Origin: Arsenophonus sp. aPb
GTDB taxonomy: Bacteria > Pseudomonadota > Gammaproteobacteria > Enterobacterales > Enterobacteriaceae
Direction of reading: 5' to 3'
NCBI RefSeq assembly: GCF_029873475.1
Contig: NZ_CP123499.1
Location: 1,674,001-1,738,000 of the forward strand
Length of the DNA stretch: 64,000 bases
Shown: positions 9,463 to 17,979 of the stretch, in pieces
Layout of the letters: each line of letters opens with the position of its first letter
Position numbering within the stretch: position 1 is the first letter of the stretch
Notes under the pieces: model-generated
Database searches by the model: none
What the model was told of the DNA's origin: nothing
Seen by the model: the letters and a program-made list of their open reading frames with translations, nothing else
Position numbers and translations under genes: made by a program

Positions 9463-10128
9463 TTACTCTTCTTTGTTCAGTTTAGCTTTCAACGCAGCCA
9501 ATTGCTCACTGATTTCATCATCAGCTTTCAATTCAGCAAACTGCTGCTCTAAAGATTTTTGTTTACCTAAATGATAACTTTGTGCTTCACTTTCCATATG
9601 ATCAATTCGCTGCTCAAACTGCTCAAAACGCGCAAGCGCTTCATCCAGCTTACCATTATCTAACTGCCGACGCACATCACGGCTGGATTGCGCAGCTTGA
9701 TGCCTTAATATCATGGTCTGCTGCTTTGCCCGTGTTTCCGTCAATTTTTGCTCTAATTCGGCAATCTCACCTTTCATACGCACTAAAGTCTCATCAACCA
9801 TGATTAACTCACTTTTTAGTGTATCAACCAGATTAGCCACTTTTTGCTTTTCAATTAATGCGGCACGAGCTAAATCTTCTTTATCCTTAACTAGCGCCAA
9901 TTCTGCTTTTTCCTGCCATTGCATAATTTGTTTTTCACCACTAGCAATACGACGTTCTAACCCTTTTTGCTCTGCTAAAGTGCGCGCCGATATTGAACGG
10001 GACTCAACTAACATATCTTCCATTTCTTGGATCATTAGACGGATCATTTTCTGTGGATCTTCTGCTTTATCTAATAAAGAAGCAACATTAGCATTAATGA
10101 TATCTGCGAAACGTGTAAAAATGCCCAT
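9463..10128 (-). CDS. pspA: Phage-shock protein A, ESCRT-III-like envelope-stress effector
   Basis: PspA/Vipp1 (ESCRT-III fold) protein. It binds and inhibits the activator PspF in unstressed cells and coats damaged inner membrane to limit proton leak. The start at MGIFTRFADIINANV (10128) keeps the amphipathic N-terminal helix of the family and has a GAGGAA ribosome site; it gives 221 residues (E. coli 222). Almost the whole chain is coiled coil, including DPQKMIRLMIQEMEDMLVE and the SRDVRRQLD region. First gene of the operon, behind the sigma-54 promoter near 10200. Confidence 0.97.
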   Translation of the reverse strand: MGIFTRFADIINANVASLLDKAEDPQKMIRLMIQEMEDMLVESRSISARTLAEQKGLERRIASGEKQIMQWQEKAELALVKDKEDLARAALIEKQKVANLVDTLKSELIMVDETLVRMKGEIAELEQKLTETRAKQQTMILRHQAAQSSRDVRRQLDNGKLDEALARFEQFEQRIDHMESEAQSYHLGKQKSLEQQFAELKADDEISEQLAALKAKLNKEE

Positions 10129-10196
10129 TGATAAATTCCTCAATTTATATTGAATGATTAATTTGTCATTTATTTTTCTAACTTTAGTTATTGATA

Positions 10197-10212
10197 AACA
10201 ATATTCATGCCA
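10197..10212 (-). promoter_or_regulatory. Sigma-54 promoter of the psp operon
   Basis: On the minus strand I read TGGCATG-N4-TTGTT, against the sigma-54 consensus TGGCACG-N4-TTGCT. The GG of the -24 element and the TTG of the -12 element are in register. Transcription would start near 10187, about 60 nt before pspA. The divergent neighbour pspF encodes the matching enhancer-binding protein. Confidence 0.8.
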
Positions 10213-10315
10213 ACTTAATAAATTAATATAACAACATGAAATACAACTATTTTTATTTTTTATCTTTTACATAACTTTTCGCTATAATTTATATATTAAT
10301 TAAAATGACTAATAA

Positions 10316-11326
10316 ATGGCTAAAATGACCACACAAGACTCTATTGATAATATTCTTGGCACTGCTGATAACTTCTTAGAAATACTGGAGCAAACTTCTG
10401 CCCTTGCCAAACTGAGTAAACCGGTTTTAGTTACTGGTGAGCGTGGGACAGGTAAGGAGCTGATTGCTAATCGCCTTCATTACCTGTCACCCCGTTGGCA
10501 AGAGCCCTTTATTTCCCTTAATTGCAGTGGACTAAATGAAAATTTGTTAGATTCCGAATTATTTGGCCATGAAGCTGGCGCATTTACGGGTGCACAAAAA
10601 AGACATTTAGGCCGCTTTGAGCGCGCGGATCGGGGCACACTTTTTCTTGACGAACTGGCAACCACCCCAATGATTGTGCAAGAAAAATTATTGCGTGTGA
10701 TAGAATATGGCCAACTAGAACGGGTCGGTGGTAGCCAAAGTCTTAAAGTCAATGTTAGGCTTATTTGCGCGACCAACGCTAATTTACCTCAATTAGCTAG
10801 CAAAGGCTTATTTCGGGCCGATCTACTTGACCGTCTGGCCTTTGATGTCATCCACATTCCGCCATTGCGTGAGCGTTTAGCAGATATTATGTTACTGGCC
10901 GAACATTTTGCTATTAATATGTGCCGCGAGCTCAATCTGCCTTTTTTTCCAGGATTTTCCATTAAAGCGCAAAAAAATTTGTTAATTTATTCTTGGCCAG
11001 GCAATGTGCGTGAATTAAAGAATGTTATTGAACGTTCCGTTTATCGAAATGGCGATAGCACTGAACCACTAGATTTGATTGTCTTCGACCCTTTTACTAA
11101 TGGTTCAATGATATCGGCGGTAACAAAAGAAAATAACGCTCTGCCTGAGCTTCCGATTAATTTAAAACATTGGCAGCATACAGTGGAAAAAATTTTGCTC
11201 GAACAAGCATTAAAAATAAGCCAGTATAATCAGCGGCTAGCCGCACAGCAATTAAAATTAACCTATCATCAATTAAGGGGATTACTGAAAAAGCATAACT
11301 TGCCCGATAACCAAAATAATAAATAA
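10316..11326 (+). CDS. pspF: PspF, sigma-54 enhancer-binding activator of psp genes
   Basis: AAA+ activator of sigma-54 RNA polymerase at the psp promoters, held inactive by PspA. The 336 residues (E. coli 325) have no receiver domain, as in all PspF. Motifs in order: Walker A GERGTGKE, the sigma-54-contacting GAFTGA loop, Walker B GTLFLDELA, the Arg-finger region FRADLLDRLAFD, and a C-terminal Fis-type helix-turn-helix (YNQRLAAQQLKLTYHQLRGLLKKH). Start is uncertain between the Met at 10316 and the one at 10325, since neither has a good ribosome site. Divergent from pspA. Confidence 0.97.
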   Translation: MAKMTTQDSIDNILGTADNFLEILEQTSALAKLSKPVLVTGERGTGKELIANRLHYLSPRWQEPFISLNCSGLNENLLDSELFGHEAGAFTGAQKRHLGRFERADRGTLFLDELATTPMIVQEKLLRVIEYGQLERVGGSQSLKVNVRLICATNANLPQLASKGLFRADLLDRLAFDVIHIPPLRERLADIMLLAEHFAINMCRELNLPFFPGFSIKAQKNLLIYSWPGNVRELKNVIERSVYRNGDSTEPLDLIVFDPFTNGSMISAVTKENNALPELPINLKHWQHTVEKILLEQALKISQYNQRLAAQQLKLTYHQLRGLLKKHNLPDNQNNK

Positions 11327-11347
11327 GAATAAGTTATTAAGAAAAGA

Positions 11348-11366
11348 GCCAGCACCCGATGCTGGC
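11348..11366 (+). terminator. Terminator hairpin after pspF
   Basis: GCCAGCA and TGCTGGC pair over a 5-nt loop 22 bp after the pspF stop. The U-tract is poor (aagaatatt). The rest of the 282-bp gap to sapA holds only the sap promoter. Confidence 0.5.
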
Positions 11367-11548
11367 AAGAATATTAAAACATTATAGAAGCAATGTGAGC
11401 AATGTCGTGTCTACAGTAAATTAAGGCTACTATTTGACGATAACCTGTTTAGCAGACTGGTTAATAATAATAGTTATCAATAACATTTGCAAAGCACTTT
11501 ATTGAGAATTTTTCTCAATAAATAACCAATAATTTTATCAACTCTATT

Positions 11549-11577
11549 TTGTTGCATAGCAGGAGTTAAGCTACAAT
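11549..11577 (+). promoter_or_regulatory. Candidate sigma-70 promoter of the sap operon
   Basis: TTGTTG, 17 bp, TACAAT, placing transcription start near 11584 and a short leader before sapA at 11609. A TATAAT at 11593-11598 is too near the start codon to be the main -10 unless the message is almost leaderless. Confidence 0.45.
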
Positions 11578-11608
11578 AAAGCCATTCGCACTTATAATAG
11601 GTTTTTAT

Positions 11609-13279
11609 ATGCGGTACCTAATTTTATGGATTATTTTAATAAATGTAGGGACAATAAATGCATTAGCAGATACCCTTCCGCCACAAATTCGTCAAACCAG
11701 TTTTATTTATTGTGTTAATGGCATTGTCACCACATTTAATCCTCAAATTGCCAGCACAGGGCTGATTATTGATCCACTTGCCGCTCAACTCTACGATCGG
11801 TTATTAGAAGTTAATCCATTTACTTACAAACTAAATTCAGAACTGGCCTCCCATTGGAAATCATTTGATAAAGGCGCAACTTATCGGTTCTATTTAAAAC
11901 GCAATATTCCATTTCAAACAACGGATTGGTTCACACCGACACGAACGCTGAATGCCGATGACGTTGTATTTAGTTTTTCCCGTATGTTTGATAAAAATCA
12001 TCCTTATCATTATGTAGGTGGAGGCAACTATCCTTACTTCGATAGCCTACAATTAGCTAACAATATCCGTAGTATTCGTAAGATAGATAATTATACGGTT
12101 GAATTTAAATTATATACGCCTGATGCGTCATTTCTCTGGCATTTGGCTACTCGCTATGCCCCAATACTTTCGCAAGAATATGCACAATATCTTAATAAAA
12201 TTAATCATAAAGAATTTATTGATTGGCAACCTGTTGGTACTGGTCCTTTCATGTTGGTAGGTTATCAAACTGGTCAATTTATCAAACTTTCTCGCCATGA
12301 TAATTATTGGAAAGGCAAACCTTTAATGAAGCAAGTTGTGATTGATCTTGGCGTCGGCGGTACAGGACGCATATCTAAATTATTAACTGGCGAATGCGAT
12401 GTTTTAGCCTACCCAGCGGCTAGTCAATTAAAGGTGTTACGTGAAGATGCCCGTTTACGGCTATCGATGCGAGCTGGCATGAATATCGCCTATCTGATTT
12501 TTAACACCAGTAATCCGCCTTTTGATCAATTAAAAGTTAGACAAGCCATTGCATATTCAATTAATAATGAAAGATTAATGCAATCTATTTATTATGGCAC
12601 CGCCGAAACCGCAACTTCGGTGTTACCAAGAGCTTCATGGGCATATGATAATCAAATTAAAGTGACAGACTATAATCCAGAAAAGGCCAAACAAATGCTG
12701 GAAGAGCTAGGCTTATCTGGTATGAAATTAGATCTTTGGGTGCCCGTGATTTCTCAATCATATAATCCAAGTCCGTTAAAAACTGCAGAACTTATTCAGG
12801 CAGACCTAGCAAAGGTAGGCATTAAGATGGATATTCATCCTGTAGAAGGGAACCTATTAGAAAATAAACTTAATGATCGCAACTATGACATGGTTCTTGA
12901 CGGTTGGTCAACAGATAGTAATGATCCAGATAGTTTTTTCCGTCCTCTACTCAGTTGCCCAGCAATTGAATCTCATACTAATTGGAGTAAATGGTGCAAC
13001 CCCTACTTTGATGAGCTTTTACGCAAGGCGCTGGTAAGCCAAAGTATTTCATCGCGCATTAATTATTACCATCAAGCGCAATCATTATTGGCAAAAGAAT
13101 TACCAGTATTACCGCTAGCTTATTCATTACATTTACAGGCTTATCGCTATGATATCAAAGGGCTAGTTATTAGTGCCTTTGGTAATTCATCTTTTGCCGG
13201 CGTTTATCGTGATGAGTCTATTAAAACCCCACTGCCGGCTGACTCTTATTTTGATGATGCAGAAGGAGCTGCATGGTGA
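11609..13279 (+). CDS. sapA: SapA, periplasmic peptide-binding protein of the Sap transporter
   Basis: SBP_bac_5 periplasmic binding protein of the Sap ABC importer. In Salmonella and Haemophilus, SapA binds antimicrobial peptides and heme for import and destruction. The 556 residues start with a signal peptide (cleaved around NALA-D). Typical segments are SFIYCVNGIVTTFNPQ, DRLLEVNPFTYKL, LNADDVVFSFSRM and VGTGPFML. It is first in sapABCDF; the stop overlaps sapB by 7 nt. In an insect-associated host this system would meet host defence peptides (inference). Confidence 0.95.
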   Translation: MRYLILWIILINVGTINALADTLPPQIRQTSFIYCVNGIVTTFNPQIASTGLIIDPLAAQLYDRLLEVNPFTYKLNSELASHWKSFDKGATYRFYLKRNIPFQTTDWFTPTRTLNADDVVFSFSRMFDKNHPYHYVGGGNYPYFDSLQLANNIRSIRKIDNYTVEFKLYTPDASFLWHLATRYAPILSQEYAQYLNKINHKEFIDWQPVGTGPFMLVGYQTGQFIKLSRHDNYWKGKPLMKQVVIDLGVGGTGRISKLLTGECDVLAYPAASQLKVLREDARLRLSMRAGMNIAYLIFNTSNPPFDQLKVRQAIAYSINNERLMQSIYYGTAETATSVLPRASWAYDNQIKVTDYNPEKAKQMLEELGLSGMKLDLWVPVISQSYNPSPLKTAELIQADLAKVGIKMDIHPVEGNLLENKLNDRNYDMVLDGWSTDSNDPDSFFRPLLSCPAIESHTNWSKWCNPYFDELLRKALVSQSISSRINYYHQAQSLLAKELPVLPLAYSLHLQAYRYDIKGLVISAFGNSSFAGVYRDESIKTPLPADSYFDDAEGAAW

Positions 13280-14241
13280 TTATTTACGCATTAAGGCGGT
13301 TATTACTATTAATTATTACCTTATTTCTACTGACGCTAGTTAGTTTTAGTTTGAACTATTTTACTGCTGATGCTCCCTTAAGTGGACTTTCATTATGGGA
13401 TGCCTATATTTTCTATTTAACCAGTTTGTTACATTGGAATTTTGGTTTTTCTAGTATTAATGGGCAGCCCATTAGCGATCAGCTAAATGCCACTTTTCCT
13501 GCCACCATGGAGTTGTGCTTTTTAGCGTTTATTTTAGCGTTAATAATCGGCATTCCAACCGGTATCATTGCTGGTGTTTGGCGAAATAAACCCATTGATT
13601 ACATTATTAAAATTTTTACCCTAATCGGTTTTTCTATGCCAATTTTCGTGTTGGCTTTATTATTTATCCTGCTTTTTTCATTGAAGTTAGGCTGGTTACC
13701 GGTCTCTGGACGAATTAATTTACTGTATGATCTTGAACCGGTTACTGGTTTTGCCCTGATCGATGTTTGGTTATCTGATTCAATCTATCGTAGTCAAATG
13801 TTTATTAATCTATTAGAGCATTTGATTTTACCAGTTATTACATTAGCCATTGCGCCAATTTCTGAAATGATACGTTTAATGAAAAATAGTACTGAAGCCG
13901 TTATGGGAGAAAATTATATTAAAGCAGCGGCAACTAGAGGACTATCCCGTATTACCATCATCAAACGCCATGTACTACACAATGCGCTTCCTCCCATTAT
14001 TCCAAAGCTTGGTTTGCAATTTTCTACTATGATCACACTAGCAATGATCACTGAACTTGTTTTTAATTGGCCAGGATTAGGCCGCTGGTTAGTAACGGCG
14101 ATTCGACAAAATGATTACTCAGCAATTTCTGCCGGCGTAATGATTATTGGTACTTTAGTTATTTTAGTTAATGTCATATCGGATATTTTAGGCGCTATGA
14201 TGAACCCTTCTAAATATAAGGATGGGTATGTCTTCAGATAA
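13273..14241 (+). CDS. sapB: SapB, permease subunit of the Sap transporter
   Basis: Inner-membrane permease of the OppB/DppB class. SapBCDF is also known in E. coli as a putrescine exporter. The 322 residues (E. coli 321) have a first membrane helix at residues 8-30 and further helices around 95-120, 128-150, 180-205, 245-265 and 285-305. The cytoplasmic EAA loop includes EAVMGENYIKAAATRGLS. It overlaps sapA by 7 nt and sapC by 20 nt. Confidence 0.95.
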   Translation: MVIIYALRRLLLLIITLFLLTLVSFSLNYFTADAPLSGLSLWDAYIFYLTSLLHWNFGFSSINGQPISDQLNATFPATMELCFLAFILALIIGIPTGIIAGVWRNKPIDYIIKIFTLIGFSMPIFVLALLFILLFSLKLGWLPVSGRINLLYDLEPVTGFALIDVWLSDSIYRSQMFINLLEHLILPVITLAIAPISEMIRLMKNSTEAVMGENYIKAAATRGLSRITIIKRHVLHNALPPIIPKLGLQFSTMITLAMITELVFNWPGLGRWLVTAIRQNDYSAISAGVMIIGTLVILVNVISDILGAMMNPSKYKDGYVFR

Positions 14242-15118
14242 TTTTTATCGCGAACAAAAAATGCCATCGCCGATCCGGGTTGTCTGGCGATTTTTCTCTA
14301 ATGATATTCTGGCGATGACTGGATTTTATGGCGTTGTTTTTCTTCTGGTTTTAACTTTACTTGGCGACTACTTAGCACCCTATACCATTAACCAACAATT
14401 TTTAGGCTACCAGCTACTGCCGCCATCCTGGTCGCATTATGGCAATGTGGCATTTTTTTTGGGTACTGATGATCTCGGCCGTGATATTTTAAGTCGACTA
14501 CTTATCGGTACAGTATCTACCTTCGGCTCTGCACTTGTGATCACCATTAGTACGACACTGGTTGGATTAGTATTGGGTTGCTTAGCTGGTATTACCCATG
14601 GATTAAAATCAGCGATTTTAAATCATGTGTTAGATACCCTATTATCCATTCCCTCCCTGCTACTGGCGATTATTATTGTTGCTTTTGCTGGTTCAAGCCT
14701 TGAAAATGCAATGATAGCAATTTGGTTAGCCTTGCTACCAAGAATTGTTAGAACAATCTACAGCGCTGTACGCGATGAACTCGATACAGAGTATGTTCTT
14801 GCCGCTCGACTTGACGGTGCCTCAAATTTTTATATCCTTTGGTATACCGTATTACCCAATATCACACCTATCTTAGTAACAGAAATTACTCGTACTCTCT
14901 CTATGGCCATTTTGGATATGGCTGCTTTAGGCTTTCTTGATTTAGGTGCCAGATTACCGACTGCGGAATGGGGTACCATGCTTGGTGATAGTTTAGAGTT
15001 GATTTATGTGGCACCATGGACAGTTTTTCTTCCTGGTGCAGCCATTATGTTCAGCGTATTATTTGTTAACTTACTTGGTGATGGCTTACATCGCGCGATT
15101 AATGCTGGGGTGGAATAA
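14222..15118 (+). CDS. sapC: SapC, permease subunit of the Sap transporter
   Basis: Second inner-membrane permease subunit of the Sap ABC transporter (OppC/DppC class). The 298 residues (E. coli 296) include YQLLPPSWSHYG, the FFLGTDDLGRD motif typical of OppC-type permeases, an EAA loop ending LDGASNFYILW, and the tail RAINAGVE almost identical to E. coli. It overlaps sapB by 20 nt, and its last base is the first of the sapD ATG. Confidence 0.96.
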   Translation: MGMSSDNFYREQKMPSPIRVVWRFFSNDILAMTGFYGVVFLLVLTLLGDYLAPYTINQQFLGYQLLPPSWSHYGNVAFFLGTDDLGRDILSRLLIGTVSTFGSALVITISTTLVGLVLGCLAGITHGLKSAILNHVLDTLLSIPSLLLAIIIVAFAGSSLENAMIAIWLALLPRIVRTIYSAVRDELDTEYVLAARLDGASNFYILWYTVLPNITPILVTEITRTLSMAILDMAALGFLDLGARLPTAEWGTMLGDSLELIYVAPWTVFLPGAAIMFSVLFVNLLGDGLHRAINAGVE

Positions 15119-16113
15119 TGCCATTATTAGATATCCGTAACCTCACTATCGAATTTATGACTGCTAAAGGGCCAGTAAAAGCAGTCGATAATGTTTCTTT
15201 GCAGTTAAATGAAGGCGAAGTTCGCGGCTTAGCTGGCGAATCTGGTTCAGGTAAGAGCTTAATTGCTAAGGCTATTTGCGGCGTTACTAAAGATAATCTA
15301 AAAGTAACTGCCGATCGTTTTTATTTTCTTGATATTGATCTGCTAAAACTCACTGCACGGCAACGGCGTAGAGTGATAGGTCATAATATTTCCATGATTT
15401 TTCAAGAACCTCAATCCTGCTTAGATCCCGCTGAAAATATTGGTAAACAACTTATTCAATCAATTCCTCAATGGACTTTTAAAGGCCGATGGTGGCAACG
15501 ATTTAGCTGGCGTAGGCGACGCGCAATTGAATTGCTTCATCGTGTGGGAATTAAAGATCACAATGACATTATGTACAGCTATCCTTATGAACTGACAGAA
15601 GGTGAATGTCAGAAAGTGATGATAGCTATTGCGCTGGCAAACCAGCCACGATTACTCATTGCAGACGAACCGACCAATGCAATGGAATCCACGACGCAAG
15701 CGCAAATATTTCGTCTGCTTGATAGATTAAATCAAAACAATAATATGACAATTCTACTAATTAGTCATGATATGCAAATGATGAGCAAACTGGTTGATCG
15801 TATTAGTGTACTCTATTGCGGTCAAACCGTTGAAAGTGCAACTCCTGAAGAGTTATTGCTCCGCCCTCATCATCCTTATACCCAAGCCTTAATACGTGCT
15901 GTTCCCGATTTTGGCAGCCCACTTCCTCATAAAAGTCGACTAAATACACTACCTGGGGCGATTCCTTCTCTAGAGCACTTGCCGATTGGTTGCCGTCTTG
16001 GCCCTCGTTGTCCCTATGCGCAAAAAACGTGTATTATAACCCCGCCGCTACGCAGCATAAAAAGTCGGGCCTTTGCCTGCCATTTTCCTCTAAATATGGA
16101 GGAAACACCATGA
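15118..16113 (+). CDS. sapD: SapD, ATPase subunit of the Sap transporter
   Basis: ABC ATPase of the Opp/Dpp class energising the Sap transporter; in E. coli it also supports Trk potassium uptake. The 331 residues (E. coli 330) carry Walker A GESGSGKS and Walker B LLIADEPT. The signature is LTEGE instead of LSGGQ, which is also the E. coli SapD sequence and so not a defect. The C-terminal oligopeptide-transporter extension contains the Cys-rich GCRLGPRCPYAQKTC segment. Its TGA overlaps the sapF ATG (ATGA). Confidence 0.96.
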   Translation: MPLLDIRNLTIEFMTAKGPVKAVDNVSLQLNEGEVRGLAGESGSGKSLIAKAICGVTKDNLKVTADRFYFLDIDLLKLTARQRRRVIGHNISMIFQEPQSCLDPAENIGKQLIQSIPQWTFKGRWWQRFSWRRRRAIELLHRVGIKDHNDIMYSYPYELTEGECQKVMIAIALANQPRLLIADEPTNAMESTTQAQIFRLLDRLNQNNNMTILLISHDMQMMSKLVDRISVLYCGQTVESATPEELLLRPHHPYTQALIRAVPDFGSPLPHKSRLNTLPGAIPSLEHLPIGCRLGPRCPYAQKTCIITPPLRSIKSRAFACHFPLNMEETP

Positions 16114-16919
16114 CAACGCCGTTACTGTCAATAAAAAATCTGACTAAAACCTTTCGTTATCGCACCGGGTTATTTCAAACTCAACTGTTAGAAGCGGTAA
16201 AACCGTTAAGTTTTACCCTAAAATCTGGTGAAACCTTGGCTATTATCGGCGCTAACGGCTCAGGTAAATCAACCCTAGCCCGCATGTTATCGGGCGTGAT
16301 TGAACCCAGTGGGGGTGAAATTTTTATTAATGGCCATCAACTTAACTTTGGCGATTATAGTTACCGTAGTCAACGCATACGCATGATATTTCAGGATCCC
16401 AGTACTTCTTTAACCCCTAGGCAGCGTATCGGCCAAATTCTTGAAATCCCTTTGATTCTAAATACTTCACTTTCCGTTCACGAACGTGAAGAGCGTATAG
16501 AACAGACCCTGCGCCAAGTTGGGCTATTACCTGATCACGCTGGCTATTATCCGCATATGTTAGCCGCGGGTCAAAAACAACGCGTTGCGCTGGCAAGAGC
16601 GTTGATCCTGCAACCAGAAATTATTATTGCCGATGAAGCACTGGCGTCATTAGATATGACAATGCGTTCTCAAATCATCAATTTAATGCTTGAATTACAA
16701 GAAAAACAAGGCATTTCCTATATTTATGTTACTCAACATCTTGGTATGATGAAACATATCAGCGATAAGGTGTTGGTGATGGATAATGGCGTTGTGGTCG
16801 AAAGAGGTAATACCGCCGAAGTGCTTGCTTCCCCCTTACATGAAGTGACCCGACGCTTAATTGCTAGCCACTTTGGTGAACTTTTATCTGCCGATGCCTG
16901 GCGACAAGATGTTATCTAG
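16110..16919 (+). CDS. sapF: SapF, ATPase subunit of the Sap transporter
   Basis: Second ABC ATPase of the Sap transporter. I start it at MTTPLLSIKNLTKTF (16110), which overlaps the sapD stop and follows a GGAGG ribosome site; the longer frame from 15990 is only sapD read in another phase. The 269 residues (E. coli 268) have Walker A GANGSGKS, signature LAAGQKQR in place of LSGGQ, Walker B IIADEALASLD, and the switch His in VTQHLGM. Last gene of the operon. Confidence 0.95.
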   Translation: MTTPLLSIKNLTKTFRYRTGLFQTQLLEAVKPLSFTLKSGETLAIIGANGSGKSTLARMLSGVIEPSGGEIFINGHQLNFGDYSYRSQRIRMIFQDPSTSLTPRQRIGQILEIPLILNTSLSVHEREERIEQTLRQVGLLPDHAGYYPHMLAAGQKQRVALARALILQPEIIIADEALASLDMTMRSQIINLMLELQEKQGISYIYVTQHLGMMKHISDKVLVMDNGVVVERGNTAEVLASPLHEVTRRLIASHFGELLSADAWRQDVI

Positions 16920-17091
16920 TATAAAGACAAAAAAACTGATCGGATCAGCGAGGTAATGCAACATATTTTCTTCTGTCATGATAAACTCTTTGCCGTTTAT
17001 CAAACAAATAATGCATAAATACTATTTACAATAGATAATTTATGCTGTGTACATTAGTATTATTATTTAAAAATTTACAAGGATACGGCTT

Positions 17092-17883
17092 ATGGGCTTT
17101 ATGAGCGGCAAGCGCATTCTGATCACTGGTTTAGCCAGTAAACTATCTATTGCTCACGGTATTGCACAAGCAATGCATCAACAAGGCGCTGAACTGGCCT
17201 TCAGTTATCAAGGGGATAAGCTGAAATCTCGCGTGGAAGAGATGGCAAACAACTTTGGCTCTAGTATTGTTTTGCCATGTGATGTCGCTTCCGATGAAAG
17301 TATCACGGCATTATTTGCCGAGCTGGCAAAAGTATGGCCTAAATTTGATGGTTTTGTCCATTCAATTGCCTATGCACCAGCCGATCAACTTGATGGTGAT
17401 TATGTTGATGCGGTCACCCGCGAGGGATCCCGCATTGCCCACGATATTAGTTCATATAGCTTTGTTGCGTTGGCAAAAGCTTGCCGAAGTATGTTAAATT
17501 CTAATTCTGCTCTGGTTACCCTAACCTATTTGGGCGCTGAACGCGCGATCCCGAACTATAATGTTATGGGATTAGCAAAAGCCTCGCTGGAAGCAAATGT
17601 TCGGTATATGGCTAACGCAATGGGGCCTGAAGCTATCCGAGTTAACGGCATTTCAGCCGGTCCCATTCGCACATTAGCGGCATCAGGTATTAAAGATTTT
17701 CGTAAAATGCTATCACATTGTGAATCAGTGACCCCCATTCGCCGCACGGTGACGACTGAAGACGTTGGCAATTGTGCTGCTTTTCTCTGTTCTGATTTAT
17801 CGGCGGGTGTTACCGGTGAGATTTTACATGTTGACGGTGGATTCAGTATCGCTGCAATGAATGAACTGGAATTAAAAGACTAA
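17092..17883 (+). CDS. fabI: Enoyl-[acyl-carrier-protein] reductase FabI (NADH)
   Basis: NADH-dependent enoyl-ACP reductase, last step of each fatty-acid elongation cycle; target of triclosan and isoniazid-type drugs. The 263 residues align to E. coli FabI without gaps: Tyr146, Tyr156, Met159 and Lys163 of the active site are all present (TYLGAERAIPNYNVMGLAKA region), and the end is AAMNELELKD. Residue 93 is Ala (SIAYAP) where E. coli has Gly (SIGFAP), with Tyr at 94 and Ala at 97. Monocistronic after sapF; in E. coli too, fabI is next to sap. Confidence 0.97.
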   Translation: MGFMSGKRILITGLASKLSIAHGIAQAMHQQGAELAFSYQGDKLKSRVEEMANNFGSSIVLPCDVASDESITALFAELAKVWPKFDGFVHSIAYAPADQLDGDYVDAVTREGSRIAHDISSYSFVALAKACRSMLNSNSALVTLTYLGAERAIPNYNVMGLAKASLEANVRYMANAMGPEAIRVNGISAGPIRTLAASGIKDFRKMLSHCESVTPIRRTVTTEDVGNCAAFLCSDLSAGVTGEILHVDGGFSIAAMNELELKD

Positions 17884-17893
17884 TAGAGATAAT

Positions 17894-17963
17894 CAGCCCG
17901 CCAATAAATTAATATACCTAGCTTAATATTGGCTTATTAACGATATCATTTAAAGGCGGGCTG
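17894..17963. terminator. Large terminator structure between fabI and the first RhoGAP-like gene
   Basis: CAGCCCGCC (17894-17902) pairs perfectly with GGCGGGCTG (17955-17963). The 52-nt interior can fold on itself (GCCAATA with TATTGGC). It lies between convergent genes and is followed on the plus strand by ttgttaatt. Confidence 0.6.
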
Positions 17964-17979
17964 TTGTTAATTAGATAAA

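Noticed and set aside
9713..10153. Plus-strand reading frame across pspA
   Set aside because: Cys/Ser/Ile-rich shadow of a coiled-coil gene, no start signals.
15118..16113. Degenerate ABC signature (LTEGE) in SapD as a sign of decay
   Set aside because: E. coli SapD has the same sequence.
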